Origin: Vibrio sp. J1-1
GTDB taxonomy: Bacteria > Pseudomonadota > Gammaproteobacteria > Enterobacterales > Vibrionaceae
Assembly: GCF_021728395.1 (NCBI RefSeq)
Contig: NZ_JAKKCM010000003.1
Coordinates: forward strand, 124,001-188,000
Direction of reading: 5' to 3'
Length of the DNA stretch: 64,000 nt
Shown: piece after piece, positions 18,555 to 29,542 of the stretch
How the letters are laid out: each line of letters begins with the position of its first letter
How positions within the stretch are numbered: position 1 is the first letter of the stretch
The notes under the pieces: generated by a model
The model's database searches: none
The model's input: only the letters and a program-made list of their open reading frames with translations
What the model was told of the DNA's origin: nothing
Position numbers and translations under genes: made by a program

Positions 18555-21500
18555 TTAGTTAAATTCAAGTTCTACCTGGTTTGTTCCAAGTAACTGTTTT
18601 AAATCGTCTATTAATGTATCACTTGGCGTTACTCGCCACTCGGTGCCCAATGTTAACCGCGCTCTGGCGTCGGCACGCTGGTAGTATACATTGACGGGTA
18701 CGGTTCCGGCTTTGTGCGGTTCTAAAATACGACTGAACTGCTCAAAGAATTGATCATTGATCTGATTTGCATCAATCGATACCGACAGACCACGAGCGTA
18801 TTTTTCACGCGCGCTGCCGAGATCCATAACTTCACGCGCCGACATTTTAAGGCCACCATTGAAGTCATCAAAGCTGACCTGTCCTGAAACGACCAAAATT
18901 CTGTCTTTTTCGAGAAGTTCAGCATACCGATCAAGCGCATCGGAGAATAGCATCACCTCCATTCGACCACTTCGGTCATCCAATGTCATGATACCAATAC
19001 GTGTTCCACGCTTGGTTGTCATCACACGAGCGGCTATTACTAAACCAGCTACCGTCACTGATTGATCACGACGTGTTGGTGTCGCGTCTTTTAGTCGACA
19101 ACTGGTGTATTTATTTAGTTCCTTCAAATACGCGTTAATGGGGTGCCCAGTCAAATATAAACCGAGAGTTTCGCGTTCACCTTCTAGCCAAACTTTTTCA
19201 GGCCAAGGTGGAACCTGGGTATATTTATGCTCCACTTCTTCAGGTGCATCAGTCAGTACACCAAACATATCCGCCTGACCAAATGCTTCTGCCTGATGGT
19301 GTTGGCTCGCGGCTTTAACAGCATCATTCAGTGATGCCATCATCGCGGCACGATGTGGACCAAGTCTGTCTAAAGCGCCTGCGTAAATAAGTTTTTCAAT
19401 GACACGTTTGTTAACACGTTTGAGATCGATACGAGCACAGAAATCAAACAGGTCTTTAAAGTGACCACCTTTGTTTCTCGCTTCCAAAATCGCATCAATT
19501 GGCCCTTCACCCACGCCTTTTATCGCACCGATACCGTAAACAATAGCGCCGTTTTCATCAACATTAAAGCGGTACAACCCTGAATTAATGTCCGGAGGCA
19601 GCACGGTAAGCTTCATACGGAAACATTCGTCGACCAGACCAACCACTTTTTCAGTGTTATCCATATCGGCGGTCATTACCGCAGCCATAAACTCTGCTGG
19701 ATAATGCATTTTTAGCCACAACGTTTGGTAGGAAACCAATGCGTATGCGGCAGAGTGCGATTTGTTAAAGCCGTAGCCAGCGAACTTTTCTACCAAGTCG
19801 AAGATTTTCATCGCCAACTCGCCGTCGACGCCGTTCTTGACCGCGCCGTCTTCGAAGGTGGCACGCTGCTTAGCCATCTCTTCCGGCTTTTTCTTACCCA
19901 TCGCACGACGAAGCATGTCAGCGCCACCCAGCGTGTAGCCAGACAGAACCTGCGCGATCTGCATAACCTGTTCCTGATACAGGATGATGCCGTAAGTCGG
20001 ATCGAGAATTTCTTTTAGTGACTCGTGTTGCCACTTTTCATCAGGGTAAGAGATCGCTTCCCGGCCGTGTTTACGGTCGATAAAGTTATCTACCATGCCT
20101 GATTGTAACGGTCCCGGACGGAACAGTGCCACAAGTGCGATAATATCTTCAAAACAGTCAGGCTGAAGTCGCTTGATAAGCTCTTTCATACCGCGCGATT
20201 CCAACTGGAATACGGCTGTGGTTTCGGAGTTTTGTAATAAACGGAACGATGCCTGATCGTCGAGCGGGATTGACTCGATGCGAATCGGGTCTTTACCTTC
20301 ACGTTCTAAGCGTGGGTTAATTAACCCAAGCGCCCAGTCAATAATGGTCAGTGTACGAAGGCCAAGGAAGTCAAACTTAACCAAACCCGCAGTTTCAACG
20401 TCATTCTTATCAAACTGTGTAACCGGGAAATGACCTTCGGAATCTGCATAAATTGGCGCGAAATCCGTAATCGTCGTTGGTGAGATAACAACACCACCCG
20501 CGTGCTTACCTGCGTTTCGTGTACAACCTTCTAATATGTGGCACATATCGATGAGTTCTTTGACTTCTTCATCTGCCTCATAGAGCTCAGGTAGTGCCGG
20601 CTCAGCTTTGAATGCTTTATCCAGCGTCATGCCCGGATCTGGCGGGATAAGCTTCGAGATTCGGTCGACAAAACCAAATGGATGGCCAAGAACACGCCCC
20701 ACATCACGGATTACCGCTTTGGCGGCCATGGTACCAAAGGTAATGATCTGAGATACCGCATCACGTCCGTACATTTCAGCCACGTGATCAATCACTTGGT
20801 CTCGTTTATCCATACAGAAGTCGACATCGAAATCGGGCATGGATACACGTTCTGGGTTCAAGAAACGTTCGAATAGAAGGTCATATTCTAAGGGATCAAG
20901 GTCGGTGATTTTCAGTGCGTATGCCACTAGAGAGCCAGCACCCGAACCTCGCCCTGGACCTACCGGAATATCATTGTCTTTCGACCACTGGATGAACTCC
21001 ATTACGATCAGGAAGTATCCCGGGAAGCCCATCTGGTTGATAACATCCAGCTCGATTTGCAAACGCTCATCGTATTCAGGACGACGCTTTTTGCGCTCTT
21101 CTTCATCAGGAAACAGGAACTCCAGACGCTCTTCCAGACCTTCGCGCGACTTCATGACCAAGAATTCAGTCTCTTTCATTCCCTCAGTTGGGAAGGCCGG
21201 CAGGAAGTACTCACCCAAACGAACGGTGACGTTACAACGCTTGGCTATCTCAACACTGTTTTCCAGTGCTTCAGGAATATCCGCAAACAGCTCACACATT
21301 TCCTCCTCACTGCGAAGGTACTGCTGTGGGCTGTAGTTTTTTGGCCTGCGTGGATCTTCTAATGTGTAGCCATCATGAATCGCTACACGAATTTCATGGG
21401 CATCAAACAAATCAGAGCTTAGGAAGACCACTTCGTTTGTTGCGACCACAGGCAGATCCACTTGCTCTGCCAGTTCAACGGCAAAGTGCAAGTAGGTTTC

Positions 21501-22034
21501 TTCATCCGGACGGCCAGTACGGAGTAATTCTAGGTAATAACGGTCTGGAAAGTGCTGTTTGTAAAACTCTACACAGCTCTGGACTAAATTGCGGTTACCT
21601 TTCAGCAACGCTTTGCCAATATCACCATTTTTACCGCCAGAAAGGACGATTAACCCTTCTGACATCTCGGCTAACCAAGCCTTATCAATCACTGGCTGAT
21701 GCTGGATATGGCCACGTAAATACGCTTTGGAGATAAGCAGCGTCAGGTTTTTGTAACCGACATTATCTGCTGCCAATACCGTTAGCTGTGTCAGCTCCTC
21801 GCCGAACTCATCAGATTGCATTTTGAAATCTGCGCCGATGATCGGTTTTACACCGCAGCCATGTGCTGTGCCGTAAAACTTCACCAAACCACACAGGTTA
21901 GTGAAATCGGTCAATGCCATTGCAGGCATGCCAAGCTCGGCGACTTTCTTAACTATCGGTGGAACTTTGCTGATACCATCCACCATCGAAAAATCACTGT
22001 GAACTCGAAGGTGAATGAACTTGGGATCTGACAT
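18555..22034 (-). CDS. dnaE: DNA polymerase III alpha subunit
   Basis: Replicative polymerase catalytic subunit, 1159 residues (E. coli 1160). Domains in order: PHP domain (residues about 5-270, beginning [15 protein letters not shown]), C-family polymerase palm and fingers with the catalytic carboxylates in [14 protein letters not shown] and PDFDVDFC (near residues 360-405), thumb and tandem helix-hairpin-helix region, an OB fold near 980-1070 ([22 protein letters not shown] begins it) and a C-terminal tau-binding region. The block rnhB-dnaE-accA is tightly placed; only 79 bp separate rnhB and dnaE. Confidence 0.98.
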   Translation of the reverse strand: MSDPKFIHLRVHSDFSMVDGISKVPPIVKKVAELGMPAMALTDFTNLCGLVKFYGTAHGCGVKPIIGADFKMQSDEFGEELTQLTVLAADNVGYKNLTLLISKAYLRGHIQHQPVIDKAWLAEMSEGLIVLSGGKNGDIGKALLKGNRNLVQSCVEFYKQHFPDRYYLELLRTGRPDEETYLHFAVELAEQVDLPVVATNEVVFLSSDLFDAHEIRVAIHDGYTLEDPRRPKNYSPQQYLRSEEEMCELFADIPEALENSVEIAKRCNVTVRLGEYFLPAFPTEGMKETEFLVMKSREGLEERLEFLFPDEEERKKRRPEYDERLQIELDVINQMGFPGYFLIVMEFIQWSKDNDIPVGPGRGSGAGSLVAYALKITDLDPLEYDLLFERFLNPERVSMPDFDVDFCMDKRDQVIDHVAEMYGRDAVSQIITFGTMAAKAVIRDVGRVLGHPFGFVDRISKLIPPDPGMTLDKAFKAEPALPELYEADEEVKELIDMCHILEGCTRNAGKHAGGVVISPTTITDFAPIYADSEGHFPVTQFDKNDVETAGLVKFDFLGLRTLTIIDWALGLINPRLEREGKDPIRIESIPLDDQASFRLLQNSETTAVFQLESRGMKELIKRLQPDCFEDIIALVALFRPGPLQSGMVDNFIDRKHGREAISYPDEKWQHESLKEILDPTYGIILYQEQVMQIAQVLSGYTLGGADMLRRAMGKKKPEEMAKQRATFEDGAVKNGVDGELAMKIFDLVEKFAGYGFNKSHSAAYALVSYQTLWLKMHYPAEFMAAVMTADMDNTEKVVGLVDECFRMKLTVLPPDINSGLYRFNVDENGAIVYGIGAIKGVGEGPIDAILEARNKGGHFKDLFDFCARIDLKRVNKRVIEKLIYAGALDRLGPHRAAMMASLNDAVKAASQHHQAEAFGQADMFGVLTDAPEEVEHKYTQVPPWPEKVWLEGERETLGLYLTGHPINAYLKELNKYTSCRLKDATPTRRDQSVTVAGLVIAARVMTTKRGTRIGIMTLDDRSGRMEVMLFSDALDRYAELLEKDRILVVSGQVSFDDFNGGLKMSAREVMDLGSAREKYARGLSVSIDANQINDQFFEQFSRILEPHKAGTVPVNVYYQRADARARLTLGTEWRVTPSDTLIDDLKQLLGTNQVELEFN

Positions 22035-22113
22035 TAACAGGTACCGTGTAACTCTATTTTGTTTGGGATTCTAACCTAAAGGGAGTCGGGTTTATAACAC
22101 CCATCCAATTAGT

Positions 22114-22767
22114 TTAGCATTCTATGCCGAGTGCTCTCTTTACCGGCTTGAAGCTCTTGCGATGTTCATCAATCACACCATGTTGTTCTATTGCTTCAAA
22201 GTGCGCTTTGGTTGGATACCCTTTGTGCTTTGCAAAGCCAAACTGAGGGTATTGTTTGTCGAGTTCTTCCATTTCCGTATCACGTACGACCTTAGCAATG
22301 ATAGACGCAGCGCTAATCTCAGCGACTCGCAGGTCACCTTTGACCACCGCTTGTGCATCCATTGGCAACTCAGGGCAACGGTTACCATCAATAAGCACAA
22401 GATCTGGCTGAACATTTAAGCCAGCAATCGCACGTTGCATGGCGACCATGGTCGCTTGAAGAATATTAAGCTCATCAATTTCTTGTGGCGAACAACGACC
22501 AACCGCCCAAGCGAGCGCTTTTTCTTTAATTTCCGGAAGCAAAGCTAAGCGCTTTTTCTCGCTGAGCTTTTTGGAGTCATTTAATCCCTCGATTGGGTTG
22601 TTTGGATCTAAAATAACCGCAGCGGTCACGACATCCCCGACCAAAGGGCCACGCCCTACTTCGTCGACACCAGCGATAAGCTGGTAACCTTGTGGCGTTT
22701 CAAACGGTGGTAGTTCGACCTTTGTCTTTGTCGTCTTGGTTTTGGTAGACTTAGCTTTGGCAACCAT
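22114..22767 (-). CDS. rnhB: Ribonuclease HII
   Basis: Cleaves at single ribonucleotides in DNA. Catalytic carboxylates: Asp35 and Glu36 in [13 protein letters not shown], Asp in [11 protein letters not shown], and the later [12 protein letters not shown] segment. 217 residues. An unusual N-terminal tail of about 16 residues is almost only Lys, Thr, Ala and Ser; it may be extra to the folded enzyme or mean that a later start is used. It begins eight bases after the lpxB stop. A second RNase H (rnhA) is encoded at 9629. Confidence 0.95.
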   Translation of the reverse strand: MVAKAKSTKTKTTKTKVELPPFETPQGYQLIAGVDEVGRGPLVGDVVTAAVILDPNNPIEGLNDSKKLSEKKRLALLPEIKEKALAWAVGRCSPQEIDELNILQATMVAMQRAIAGLNVQPDLVLIDGNRCPELPMDAQAVVKGDLRVAEISAASIIAKVVRDTEMEELDKQYPQFGFAKHKGYPTKAHFEAIEQHGVIDEHRKSFKPVKRALGIEC

Positions 22768-22775
22768 GTAGTTCT

Positions 22776-23915
22776 CTATTTCTCAATCAGTTTTAATACC
22801 GCGCTTGCGGCTTGTTGATCAGCATCTTTGCGGATCCAGTGATGCATTTCGGTAAACTTGTCGATCATCTCTCTATTATCGCTTTCCAATAGACGGGAAA
22901 CTTCTTCGAACAGGTTCTCTGGTGTGCATTCATCCTGTAAATATTCTTTTACCAGAGCGTCATCTGCAAGGATGTTTGGCAGTGACACGTATTTGGTCTT
23001 CAGCAGACGTTTAGCCAAAAACGCCGTTAATGCATTAACACGATAGCCCACAACCATTGGACGTTTTAGAAGCATACACTCCAATGCAACGGTACCTGAT
23101 GCCAGCATGACCGCATCAGAAGCGGTAATCACGTTACGCGCAGTATCATCCACCAGCTTAAAGTCCAGTTCGGGCGCATGCTCTTGCCATGCTTGCTCAA
23201 ACTGCTCACGACGTTTTTGATTTACCAGTGCCACGACAAATCCCAAGTCTGGGTATTTCTGATGCAGCAGTTTGCAGGTTTCAATAAACGGCTGTGATAA
23301 CATTTTTAATTCACTACCACGGCTGCCAGGCAGTACTGCTAACCATTTTTTATCTTGCTCTAAACCAAGCAACTCTCTAGCCGGAGCTTGCTCGGAACGG
23401 AGTGGAATAGCATCGGCCAGCGTGTGACCAATAAATTCACATGGCACATTAAACTTATCGTAAAACGCTTTTTCGAAAGGAAGAAAGGCCAAAACCAGAT
23501 TCGTCGCGGCTTCAATCTTAAAGATACGCTTTTGGCGCCACGCCCACACAGAAGGACTGACATAGTGAACCGTTTTGATGCCTGCTTGTTTCAAGTCCAA
23601 CTCAAGTCGTAAGTTGAAATCCGGCGCATCAATACCAACAAAGACGTCTGGTGGATTTTGAGTGAAGTACTTAACTAACTCTGCTTTGACTTTTAGTAAG
23701 CGAGGCAAGCGTCCCAGGACTTCAACCAAGCCCATTACGGCCAACTCTTCCATATCGAAGAGGGATTCGCAGCCTTGGGCAATCATTTTAGGGCCACCAA
23801 TACCGACAAACTCGGCGTTTGGATACTGCGCTTTCACCGCTTTAATAAAGCCTTCGCCCAGAATGTCACCAGAAAGCTCTCCGGCAATGATGCCAATACG
23901 TAATGGTTTTTCCAT
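22776..23915 (-). CDS. lpxB: Lipid-A-disaccharide synthase
   Basis: Glycosyltransferase (GT19) that condenses UDP-2,3-diacylglucosamine with lipid X to give the tetraacyl disaccharide of lipid A; peripheral on the inner membrane. 379 residues. Recognisable segments: [12 protein letters not shown] at the N-terminus, [13 protein letters not shown] near 90, [13 protein letters not shown] near 130, LPGSRGSE near 200 and the [21 protein letters not shown] donor-site region near 275. Between lpxA and lpxB stands a strong hairpin, so expression may be partly uncoupled from lpxA. Confidence 0.96.
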   Translation of the reverse strand: MEKPLRIGIIAGELSGDILGEGFIKAVKAQYPNAEFVGIGGPKMIAQGCESLFDMEELAVMGLVEVLGRLPRLLKVKAELVKYFTQNPPDVFVGIDAPDFNLRLELDLKQAGIKTVHYVSPSVWAWRQKRIFKIEAATNLVLAFLPFEKAFYDKFNVPCEFIGHTLADAIPLRSEQAPARELLGLEQDKKWLAVLPGSRGSELKMLSQPFIETCKLLHQKYPDLGFVVALVNQKRREQFEQAWQEHAPELDFKLVDDTARNVITASDAVMLASGTVALECMLLKRPMVVGYRVNALTAFLAKRLLKTKYVSLPNILADDALVKEYLQDECTPENLFEEVSRLLESDNREMIDKFTEMHHWIRKDADQQAASAVLKLIEK

Positions 23916-23969
23916 ATCGTTCCCGCTCTATGTACTATGGATAAGGTAATTCCCTATCCATAAAACACA

Positions 23970-24006
23970 AAAAGATCGCAGCCCAATTAGGGGCGCGATC
24001 TTTTCA
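23970..24006 (-). terminator. Terminator-like hairpin between lpxA and lpxB
   Basis: Minus-strand stem AAAGATCGC...GCGATCTTT with an inner GCCCC/GGGGC pair around AATTAG, followed by TTTTTGTG. It lies in a 112-bp gap in the middle of the lipid A gene block. Confidence 0.7.
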
Positions 24007-24027
24007 ATTTATTTGAACATCCGTGAA

Positions 24028-24816
24028 TTAACGAATGATACCACGTTCCGTGGTTTCCAGAATGTCAGAGAAACGCTTCACTGCAGGAAACTCTTGCGCC
24101 ATTTCAGCCAAAACTGGCTTCACTTCTTCCAGCGTTTTACCAGAACGGTAAATCTCTTTGTACGCCTTTTGTAGAGCGCGAATTTCTGGCTTTTCGAAAC
24201 CGTTACGCTTTAGCCCCACTAAGTTCAAACCAAATGGCGTAGCGTGGTTACCTTGTGCAAGCACATAAGCTGGAACGTCCTGAACAACCGCAGAACAGCC
24301 ACCAACATAAGCGTAAGCACCCACTGTACAGAATGGATGAATAGCGGAAAGCGCCATGACCCCAGCGTAGTCACCAACCGTCACGTGACCGCCCAGAATC
24401 GCGTTGTTACCGATGTGAGTGTGATTTCCTACAACAACGTCATGCGCGATGTGAGCATTAACACACAGAAGGTTATCGTCTCCGATAACGGTGGTTGCTT
24501 TATCTTGAACGGTACCACGATGAACCTGAACCGCTTCGCGAATCACATTTCGGTCACCGATAACCACCGTTGTCTCTTCGCCGCCATATTTCTTGTCCTG
24601 GTTTTCTTCACCAATGACAGCGTGCGGGAAAATACGGTTATCTTTACCAATTTTGGTAAGACCTTTAATGACAACGTGAGACATGACTTCTGTGCCTTCA
24701 CCGATTTCAACCGTTGAGGTAATGTAAGTGAATGGACCAACAGTCACATTAGCGCCAATTTTGGCACCTTCTTCTACCACCGCTGCTGGGTGGATTTTAG
24801 CGGTTTCATGAATCAT
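24028..24816 (-). CDS. lpxA: UDP-N-acetylglucosamine acyltransferase
   Basis: First enzyme of lipid A synthesis: transfers 3-hydroxyacyl from ACP to the 3-OH of UDP-GlcNAc. 262 residues, as in E. coli. It is a left-handed parallel beta-helix built of hexapeptide repeats (residues 5-190), with the active-site region NAHIAHDVVVGNHTHIGN near 120-140, and a C-terminal helical domain. The start at 24816 leaves one base after the fabZ stop (TAATATG); ATG at 24837 would extend into fabZ and is not needed. Confidence 0.96.
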   Translation of the reverse strand: MIHETAKIHPAAVVEEGAKIGANVTVGPFTYITSTVEIGEGTEVMSHVVIKGLTKIGKDNRIFPHAVIGEENQDKKYGGEETTVVIGDRNVIREAVQVHRGTVQDKATTVIGDDNLLCVNAHIAHDVVVGNHTHIGNNAILGGHVTVGDYAGVMALSAIHPFCTVGAYAYVGGCSAVVQDVPAYVLAQGNHATPFGLNLVGLKRNGFEKPEIRALQKAYKEIYRSGKTLEEVKPVLAEMAQEFPAVKRFSDILETTERGIIR

Positions 24817-24817
24817 A

Positions 24818-25270
24818 TTAAAACTCTCGACGAGCACACTTCAGCTCAGCTGAACATACGACTTCACCGTCTACTTTTGCTACACCACGAAATGCAGCAA
24901 TACCACGGCGTTCTTTCAGAAATTCTACTTCAATCACCAGTTGGTCACCTGGTACTACTGGTTTGCGGAATTTCGCGCCATCTACGCTAGCAAAGTAGTA
25001 CAGTTCATTTTCTGTTGGTGCACCAAATGATTTAAATGCCAATAGACCCGTAGCTTGAGCCATCGCTTCAAGAATCAAAACACCTGGGAATACGGGTAGT
25101 TGAGGAAAGTGACCTGTGAACTGAGGTTCGTTAACCGACACATTTTTAAGCGCGTGAAGGTATTTTTCTTCTTGGAAGTCAGTCACACGGTCGATCAATA
25201 AGAATGGGTAGCGATGAGGTAAAAGCTCTTGAATCTCAGAGATGTTCATCGTTTTCTTTTCAGTAGTCAA
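24818..25270 (-). CDS. fabZ: 3-hydroxyacyl-ACP dehydratase FabZ
   Basis: Dehydrates 3-hydroxyacyl-ACP in fatty-acid elongation and competes with LpxA for 3-hydroxymyristoyl-ACP. Hot-dog fold with His54 in [11 protein letters not shown] and Glu68 in LILEAMAQ as the catalytic pair. I choose the TTG at 25270: AGGA lies eight bases before it and it gives a 150-residue protein ([22 protein letters not shown]), the length of Vibrio FabZ. An ATG at 25249 would give 143 residues. Its gap from lpxD is unusually long. Confidence 0.93.
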   Translation of the reverse strand: MTTEKKTMNISEIQELLPHRYPFLLIDRVTDFQEEKYLHALKNVSVNEPQFTGHFPQLPVFPGVLILEAMAQATGLLAFKSFGAPTENELYYFASVDGAKFRKPVVPGDQLVIEVEFLKERRGIAAFRGVAKVDGEVVCSAELKCARREF

Positions 25271-25371
25271 AGTCGTATTCCTATATAAATTCTCTATAAC
25301 CAAGATGGCACGGCAGCGGCAATAGCCGCAAAAAAATAAAATGCCTGCAAAGTGTATACCAGCTTGATGTT

Positions 25372-25450
25372 ATATCAATCGTAGTAAACAGATGCTCTTT
25401 CTAGCTCGTTAATACGCTATTTCTGACCACTTACTTACTGTGATTGATAT
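25372..25450. repeat. Inverted-terminal-repeat element, copy 2 (MITE-like)
   Basis: Ends ATATCAATC and GATTGATAT, a perfect 9-bp inverted pair that differs from copy 1 by matching changes in both arms. The right 40 bases align with the right end of the element at 14161-14322 with only a few differences. At 79 bp it is shorter and probably internally deleted. Confidence 0.55.
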
Positions 25451-25480
25451 TTAATATACTAATAGCGCGTCATTATAGAA

Positions 25481-25507
25481 GAAAAAGACTCGCATTTCGC
25501 GAGTCTT
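25481..25507 (-). terminator. Rho-independent terminator after lpxD
   Basis: Stem AAAGACTCG / CGAGTCTTT (perfect) followed on the minus strand by TTTTTCTTCT. Confidence 0.85.
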
Positions 25508-25523
25508 TGCTCAGAATATGGAA

Positions 25524-26555
25524 CTAAGATTCTTCTTTTGGCTCTAGCAGTTTCTCAACGGCTTTCAAGCGTTTATTCATCTCATCAATACGGTGAACTC
25601 GAGTTGCGGTTTTACGCCATTCTTTGTTCGTCTGTAGTGGAATCCCCGATGAATAAAGACCTTTTTCTTCGATACTGCGCATTACCATGCTCATACCGGT
25701 GATAGCGACACCATCTGCAATGGTGATGTGGCCATTAAGAACCGACGCGCCGCCGATCTGACAGTACTTACCTATAGTAGTGCTGCCCGCCACAATAGTA
25801 CCACCAGGCATCACGGTACCATATCCGATGTGAACGTTATGCGCGATTTGAAGCTGGTTATCTAGAATTACGTTGTCTTCAATAATCGTATCTTCTAATG
25901 CGCCGCGGTCAATTGTCGTACATGCGCCGATCTCAACACGGTTTCCGATACGCACAGAACCAAGTTGCGGAATTTTAATCCACTCACCTTTGTCATTAGC
26001 ATAACCAAAACCGTCAGAGCCGATCACAGTGCCTGATTGAACCAAACAATCATCGCCCAGAGAAACTTCATGGTAGATAGTCACATTAGCCCAAAGTTTG
26101 GTGTTGTTACCTAGCTTGGCATTTTTACCGATAAAGCAACCTGCACCAACCATCACGTTGTCGCCAAGTTCTACACCTGTTTCAATGACAGCGTTTGCCC
26201 CAATTGCAACGTTCTTACCCATCTTAACGTCGGATGCGATCACTGCACTTGGTGCGATATCGTGCGCAGGTTTTGGTGTTGTATCCATTGCCTGAACAAC
26301 GTGAGCAAACGCAACGTAAGGATCCGCAACCACAAGTGCATTACCAGTACACTTGTCTTTGTGCTCTGCTTTTACCATCACTACCGTTGCTTTACACTCA
26401 GATAGGTGCTTTGCATACTTTGGGTTGGACAAAAAGGTCACGTCACCTTCTTGTGCTTTATCCATTGGAGCAACACGGTTAACAACAAGTGTGTCATCAC
26501 CAAATAATTCGCCACCAGTAATGGTTGCCAACTCGGCTAATGTTAATTTCTTCAT
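25524..26555 (-). CDS. lpxD: UDP-3-O-(3-hydroxyacyl)glucosamine N-acyltransferase
   Basis: Third step of lipid A synthesis: adds the N-linked hydroxyacyl chain. 343 residues. The N-terminal uridine-binding domain (residues 1-100, [15 protein letters not shown]) is followed by a left-handed beta-helix of hexapeptide repeats (about 100-290), with the catalytic His in the [14 protein letters not shown]-like region near 240, and a C-terminal helix. It follows skp with 13 bp of separation and is ended by a strong hairpin. Confidence 0.96.
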   Translation of the reverse strand: MKKLTLAELATITGGELFGDDTLVVNRVAPMDKAQEGDVTFLSNPKYAKHLSECKATVVMVKAEHKDKCTGNALVVADPYVAFAHVVQAMDTTPKPAHDIAPSAVIASDVKMGKNVAIGANAVIETGVELGDNVMVGAGCFIGKNAKLGNNTKLWANVTIYHEVSLGDDCLVQSGTVIGSDGFGYANDKGEWIKIPQLGSVRIGNRVEIGACTTIDRGALEDTIIEDNVILDNQLQIAHNVHIGYGTVMPGGTIVAGSTTIGKYCQIGGASVLNGHITIADGVAITGMSMVMRSIEEKGLYSSGIPLQTNKEWRKTATRVHRIDEMNKRLKAVEKLLEPKEES

Positions 26556-26561
26556 AACTTC

Positions 26562-27071
26562 TTATTTTAGAGCTTTAATTACGTCTTCAGAGATGTTGTA
26601 TTCTGGCTTTCCGTATTGAAGAGCAGAGATATCAATAACGAGATCGTAACCTTTGTTCTTAGCAACTTTTGTCACGGCATCTTGAATCGTTTTAAACAGC
26701 TTCGCTTTTTCTTCTGCTTCACGTCGAGCACTTGCTTTGTCTAGTGCTTGCGCTTTCACTTTGTACTCACTGTCTAGTTTTGCGATATCGATACGTAGCT
26801 TTTCAATTTCGTCTTGACCTAGTAGCTCGCCATCGCGCTGCAGCTTCTCAATCTTCGTTTTCGCTTGAGATTGAATTTTCTTAAGTTCGTCGGCTTTACC
26901 TTTAAAGTCTTTCTGCATTTTTTGCAAAACAACTTCACGCTGAGGAAGTGCTTGAAAAACTTGAGCTGTATTTACGTATGCAATTTTCTGTGCCGCTTCT
27001 GCCGCGTTTGCAAACATTGATGAGCTAAGTACAAGAAGGCCAATCCCAGCCGCTTTGATCATTTTATTCAA
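26562..27071 (-). CDS. skp: Periplasmic chaperone Skp/OmpH
   Basis: Holdase that carries unfolded outer-membrane proteins through the periplasm to BamA. A signal peptide (MIKAAGIGLLVLSSSMFANAAEA) leads to a coiled-coil tentacle region rich in Lys, Glu and Gln (about residues 55-130) with the core QKIAYVNTAQVFQALPQRE. The first in-frame codons before 27071 would overlap bamA. I choose TTG at 27071 because AGAGGA lies about seven bases upstream, giving 169 residues; an ATG three codons later is the alternative. It is encoded directly after its partner bamA. Confidence 0.9.
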   Translation of the reverse strand: MNKMIKAAGIGLLVLSSSMFANAAEAAQKIAYVNTAQVFQALPQREVVLQKMQKDFKGKADELKKIQSQAKTKIEKLQRDGELLGQDEIEKLRIDIAKLDSEYKVKAQALDKASARREAEEKAKLFKTIQDAVTKVAKNKGYDLVIDISALQYGKPEYNISEDVIKALK

Positions 27072-27084
27072 AATATTTTCCTCT

Positions 27085-29499
27085 TTAGAAGGTTCGACCG
27101 ATAGTGAAGCTGAAGAATTCTTCATCATCGCCATCATATTTCTTAATTGGTTTCGCTAGTGAAAATACTAGAGGCCCCATTGGAGACATCCATTGCAACG
27201 CCGCACCATAAGATGAGCGGTAATTGGTTGGATCTGAGTAGTCGTAATAGTATTTATCACCATATTCCGCACCTGAATCGCGATAGTCAAACTCCGTATC
27301 CCAGACGCTTGCCATATCGAAGAAGATGCTGGTACGAATTTGACTACGAACTTCATCCGATGCGAACGGCGTTGGAACGATAAGTTCCAAGCTTGCTAAT
27401 GCCACGGCGTTACCACCTACAGCATCGTCTGTTGCCGTATCAGCACCATTGTTTGAGCCCGAGTAATCACGGTACACCGCTTTAGGACCTACCGAGTTAG
27501 AGCCAAAACCACGTAGCGATGTAAAGCCACCTGCGTAGTAGTTTTCGTAGAATGGGAACAAATTATCATTACCATTCGTTTCGCCATAGCCGTTACCATA
27601 ACCTAGGCGACCACGGAACAAGAGCGTGAACTCATGCTTTTCGGTCAGTGGCATGTATTGACGAACATCGTACTGCATTTTGAAGTACTGAACGTCAGAG
27701 CCAGGTACTGTCATTTTGTAAAACGCGCGTTGGTGATTACCAGCGGTCGGGAAGTAACCACGGTTCAGGTTATTGCGTGTCCAGGAGATATTGAAGTCAA
27801 AATCGTTGGTTTTCAATGAACCATCTGAATCAATATTGTCAGCCTGCGCACGCAAGAACTGCTCTACCTGTAAGTAAGGCGATAAGTTACCAATCTTGTT
27901 ATGGGTATAACCAACACCAAACTCAAAGCGGTTAAGCTCATCGAAAGGGAAACCCCATGTCAGGTTTGCGCCATAGCTTTGGTTGGTATAGTCAACAATA
28001 CCCGCTTCAGAGGCTTCAAACTCATCGTAGAAAACTTTACCACCCAAACTTACACCATCGAGGTTCCAGTATGGGTCGCGATAATCCAAGCTGATGTTCT
28101 TTTGGTAATCGTTCATCATGGCATTAACGCCAACGCGATTACCACTACCTAAGAAGTTGTCCTGTTGTAGACCAACCTGGAAGCTCACACCAGATTCTGT
28201 ACCATAGCCAACACCAAAGTTTACACTACCTGAGTTCGCTTCTTTCACTGAGTAAACAAGGTCTACCTGATCATCACTTCCTGGAACACGAACGGTTTGT
28301 ACTTCAACGTTTTCAAAGTAGCCAAGACGGTTAAGACGAGTTTTACCCGTTTCAATCGACTTTGAGTTCAACCAGCTGCCTTCCATCTGACGCATCTCAC
28401 GACGAAGCACTTCATCTTTTGTCGAGTTGTTACCCGTAAAGCGAATATCACGCACGTAAATTCGATTACCCGGCTCAACGTTTACAACCAACGAGACTTC
28501 TTTGTTTTCATCGTCAAATTCAGGAATGGTATTTACCTGCGGATACGCATAACCAGACTCACCAAGAACGCGCTTGATGCCTTCTTCCATCGAAGTTACA
28601 AGCGAACCATTGTAAGTTTCGTTGCTTTGAAATGGCACCATGCTTTCGAACGCATCTTGTTCACCCACAAGATCACCGCGGAATTTTACGTCCTTAACGG
28701 TATATACCTCTCCCTCTTCCAAGCCAAGAGTAATGTATACCCCTTTCTTGTCAGGAGAGATTGCAACCTGTGTTGAATCAACGTTAAATTTCAGGTAACC
28801 GCGATCAAGATAGAAAGACTTCAGAGCTTCTATATCACCAGCAAGTACCTGCTTTTGGTATTTTTCATCAGCTAGGAAGTTCCACCAAGGTACGTCAACA
28901 TTCAAGTTGAAGCGGGACAATAGCTCTTCGTCAGAAAAGACTTCATTCCCAATAAAGTTGATTTGCTGAATTTTTGCCGATACACCTTCGGTGAAGACAA
29001 ACTTCAGATCGGAACGGTTACGCGGCAATGGAGTAACGACCGCTTTTACTGTCGCGTTATATTTACCTACGCTGTAGTAAAAGTCTTCCAAGCCTTTTTC
29101 GATATTGCTCAGCGTTGTACGGTCAAGCGCTTCGCCTTCACGAATACCTGATGCGTTCAGGTTTTCTTGTAGCTGCTCGTCCTTGATTGCTTTGTTACCT
29201 GAAAATGAGATGCTGGCAATTGTCGGACGCTCTTTTACTTGAACAACAAGCACCCCACCATCACGCAGTACTCTTACATCTTCAAAGTTACCAGATGCGT
29301 ACAGTGCGCGGATAATTTCTGCAACATCGCCTTGGCCAATGGTATCACCGACACGTACAGGCATTTTCAGCAACGCAGCACCTAGTGCAACACGCTGCAA
29401 TCCATCGATTTCAATATCTTGAACTACGAAGTTCTCTGCTCCATTTGCAGACACACTGGTCGCCAGTAAACTTGCAAATAGAATTCGCTTAATCGCCAT
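27085..29499 (-). CDS. bamA: Outer-membrane protein assembly factor BamA
   Basis: Essential Omp85 insertase of the BAM complex. The 804-residue precursor has a signal peptide (residues 1-20), five POTRA domains (about 22-420), and a 16-strand barrel to the end. The conserved loop-6 motif is [13 protein letters not shown] near residue 655, and the protein ends in the aromatic C-terminal strand FSFTIGRTF. It lies between rseP and skp, the universal order in gammaproteobacteria. Confidence 0.97.
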   Translation of the reverse strand: MAIKRILFASLLATSVSANGAENFVVQDIEIDGLQRVALGAALLKMPVRVGDTIGQGDVAEIIRALYASGNFEDVRVLRDGGVLVVQVKERPTIASISFSGNKAIKDEQLQENLNASGIREGEALDRTTLSNIEKGLEDFYYSVGKYNATVKAVVTPLPRNRSDLKFVFTEGVSAKIQQINFIGNEVFSDEELLSRFNLNVDVPWWNFLADEKYQKQVLAGDIEALKSFYLDRGYLKFNVDSTQVAISPDKKGVYITLGLEEGEVYTVKDVKFRGDLVGEQDAFESMVPFQSNETYNGSLVTSMEEGIKRVLGESGYAYPQVNTIPEFDDENKEVSLVVNVEPGNRIYVRDIRFTGNNSTKDEVLRREMRQMEGSWLNSKSIETGKTRLNRLGYFENVEVQTVRVPGSDDQVDLVYSVKEANSGSVNFGVGYGTESGVSFQVGLQQDNFLGSGNRVGVNAMMNDYQKNISLDYRDPYWNLDGVSLGGKVFYDEFEASEAGIVDYTNQSYGANLTWGFPFDELNRFEFGVGYTHNKIGNLSPYLQVEQFLRAQADNIDSDGSLKTNDFDFNISWTRNNLNRGYFPTAGNHQRAFYKMTVPGSDVQYFKMQYDVRQYMPLTEKHEFTLLFRGRLGYGNGYGETNGNDNLFPFYENYYAGGFTSLRGFGSNSVGPKAVYRDYSGSNNGADTATDDAVGGNAVALASLELIVPTPFASDEVRSQIRTSIFFDMASVWDTEFDYRDSGAEYGDKYYYDYSDPTNYRSSYGAALQWMSPMGPLVFSLAKPIKKYDGDDEEFFSFTIGRTF

Positions 29500-29542
29500 A
29501 CTTGTTCTAATTATTCCTTGCTACTGCTTTGTCTCTGAACTC

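Larger units (their letters stand above)
25271..25523. other. Gap between lpxD and fabZ
   Basis: A 253-bp spacer in a block that is usually tightly packed. It contains the lpxD terminator hairpin (25481-25507), a second copy of the inverted-repeat element (25372-25450) and the fabZ ribosome site. A promoter for fabZ-lpxA may lie here, but I cannot point to a convincing one. Confidence 0.6.

Noticed and set aside
20839-21336. 165-codon frame opposite dnaE
   Set aside because: Shadow of a highly conserved coding sequence, low-complexity Arg/Ser composition, no ribosome site.
24244-24717. 157-codon frame opposite lpxA
   Set aside because: Antisense to the hexapeptide repeats of lpxA; no recognisable domain and no ribosome site.
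29500-29542. Sigma-E promoter between rseP and bamA
   Set aside because: Expected from E. coli, but I could not find a GAACTT/TCTGA pair with correct spacing on the minus strand.
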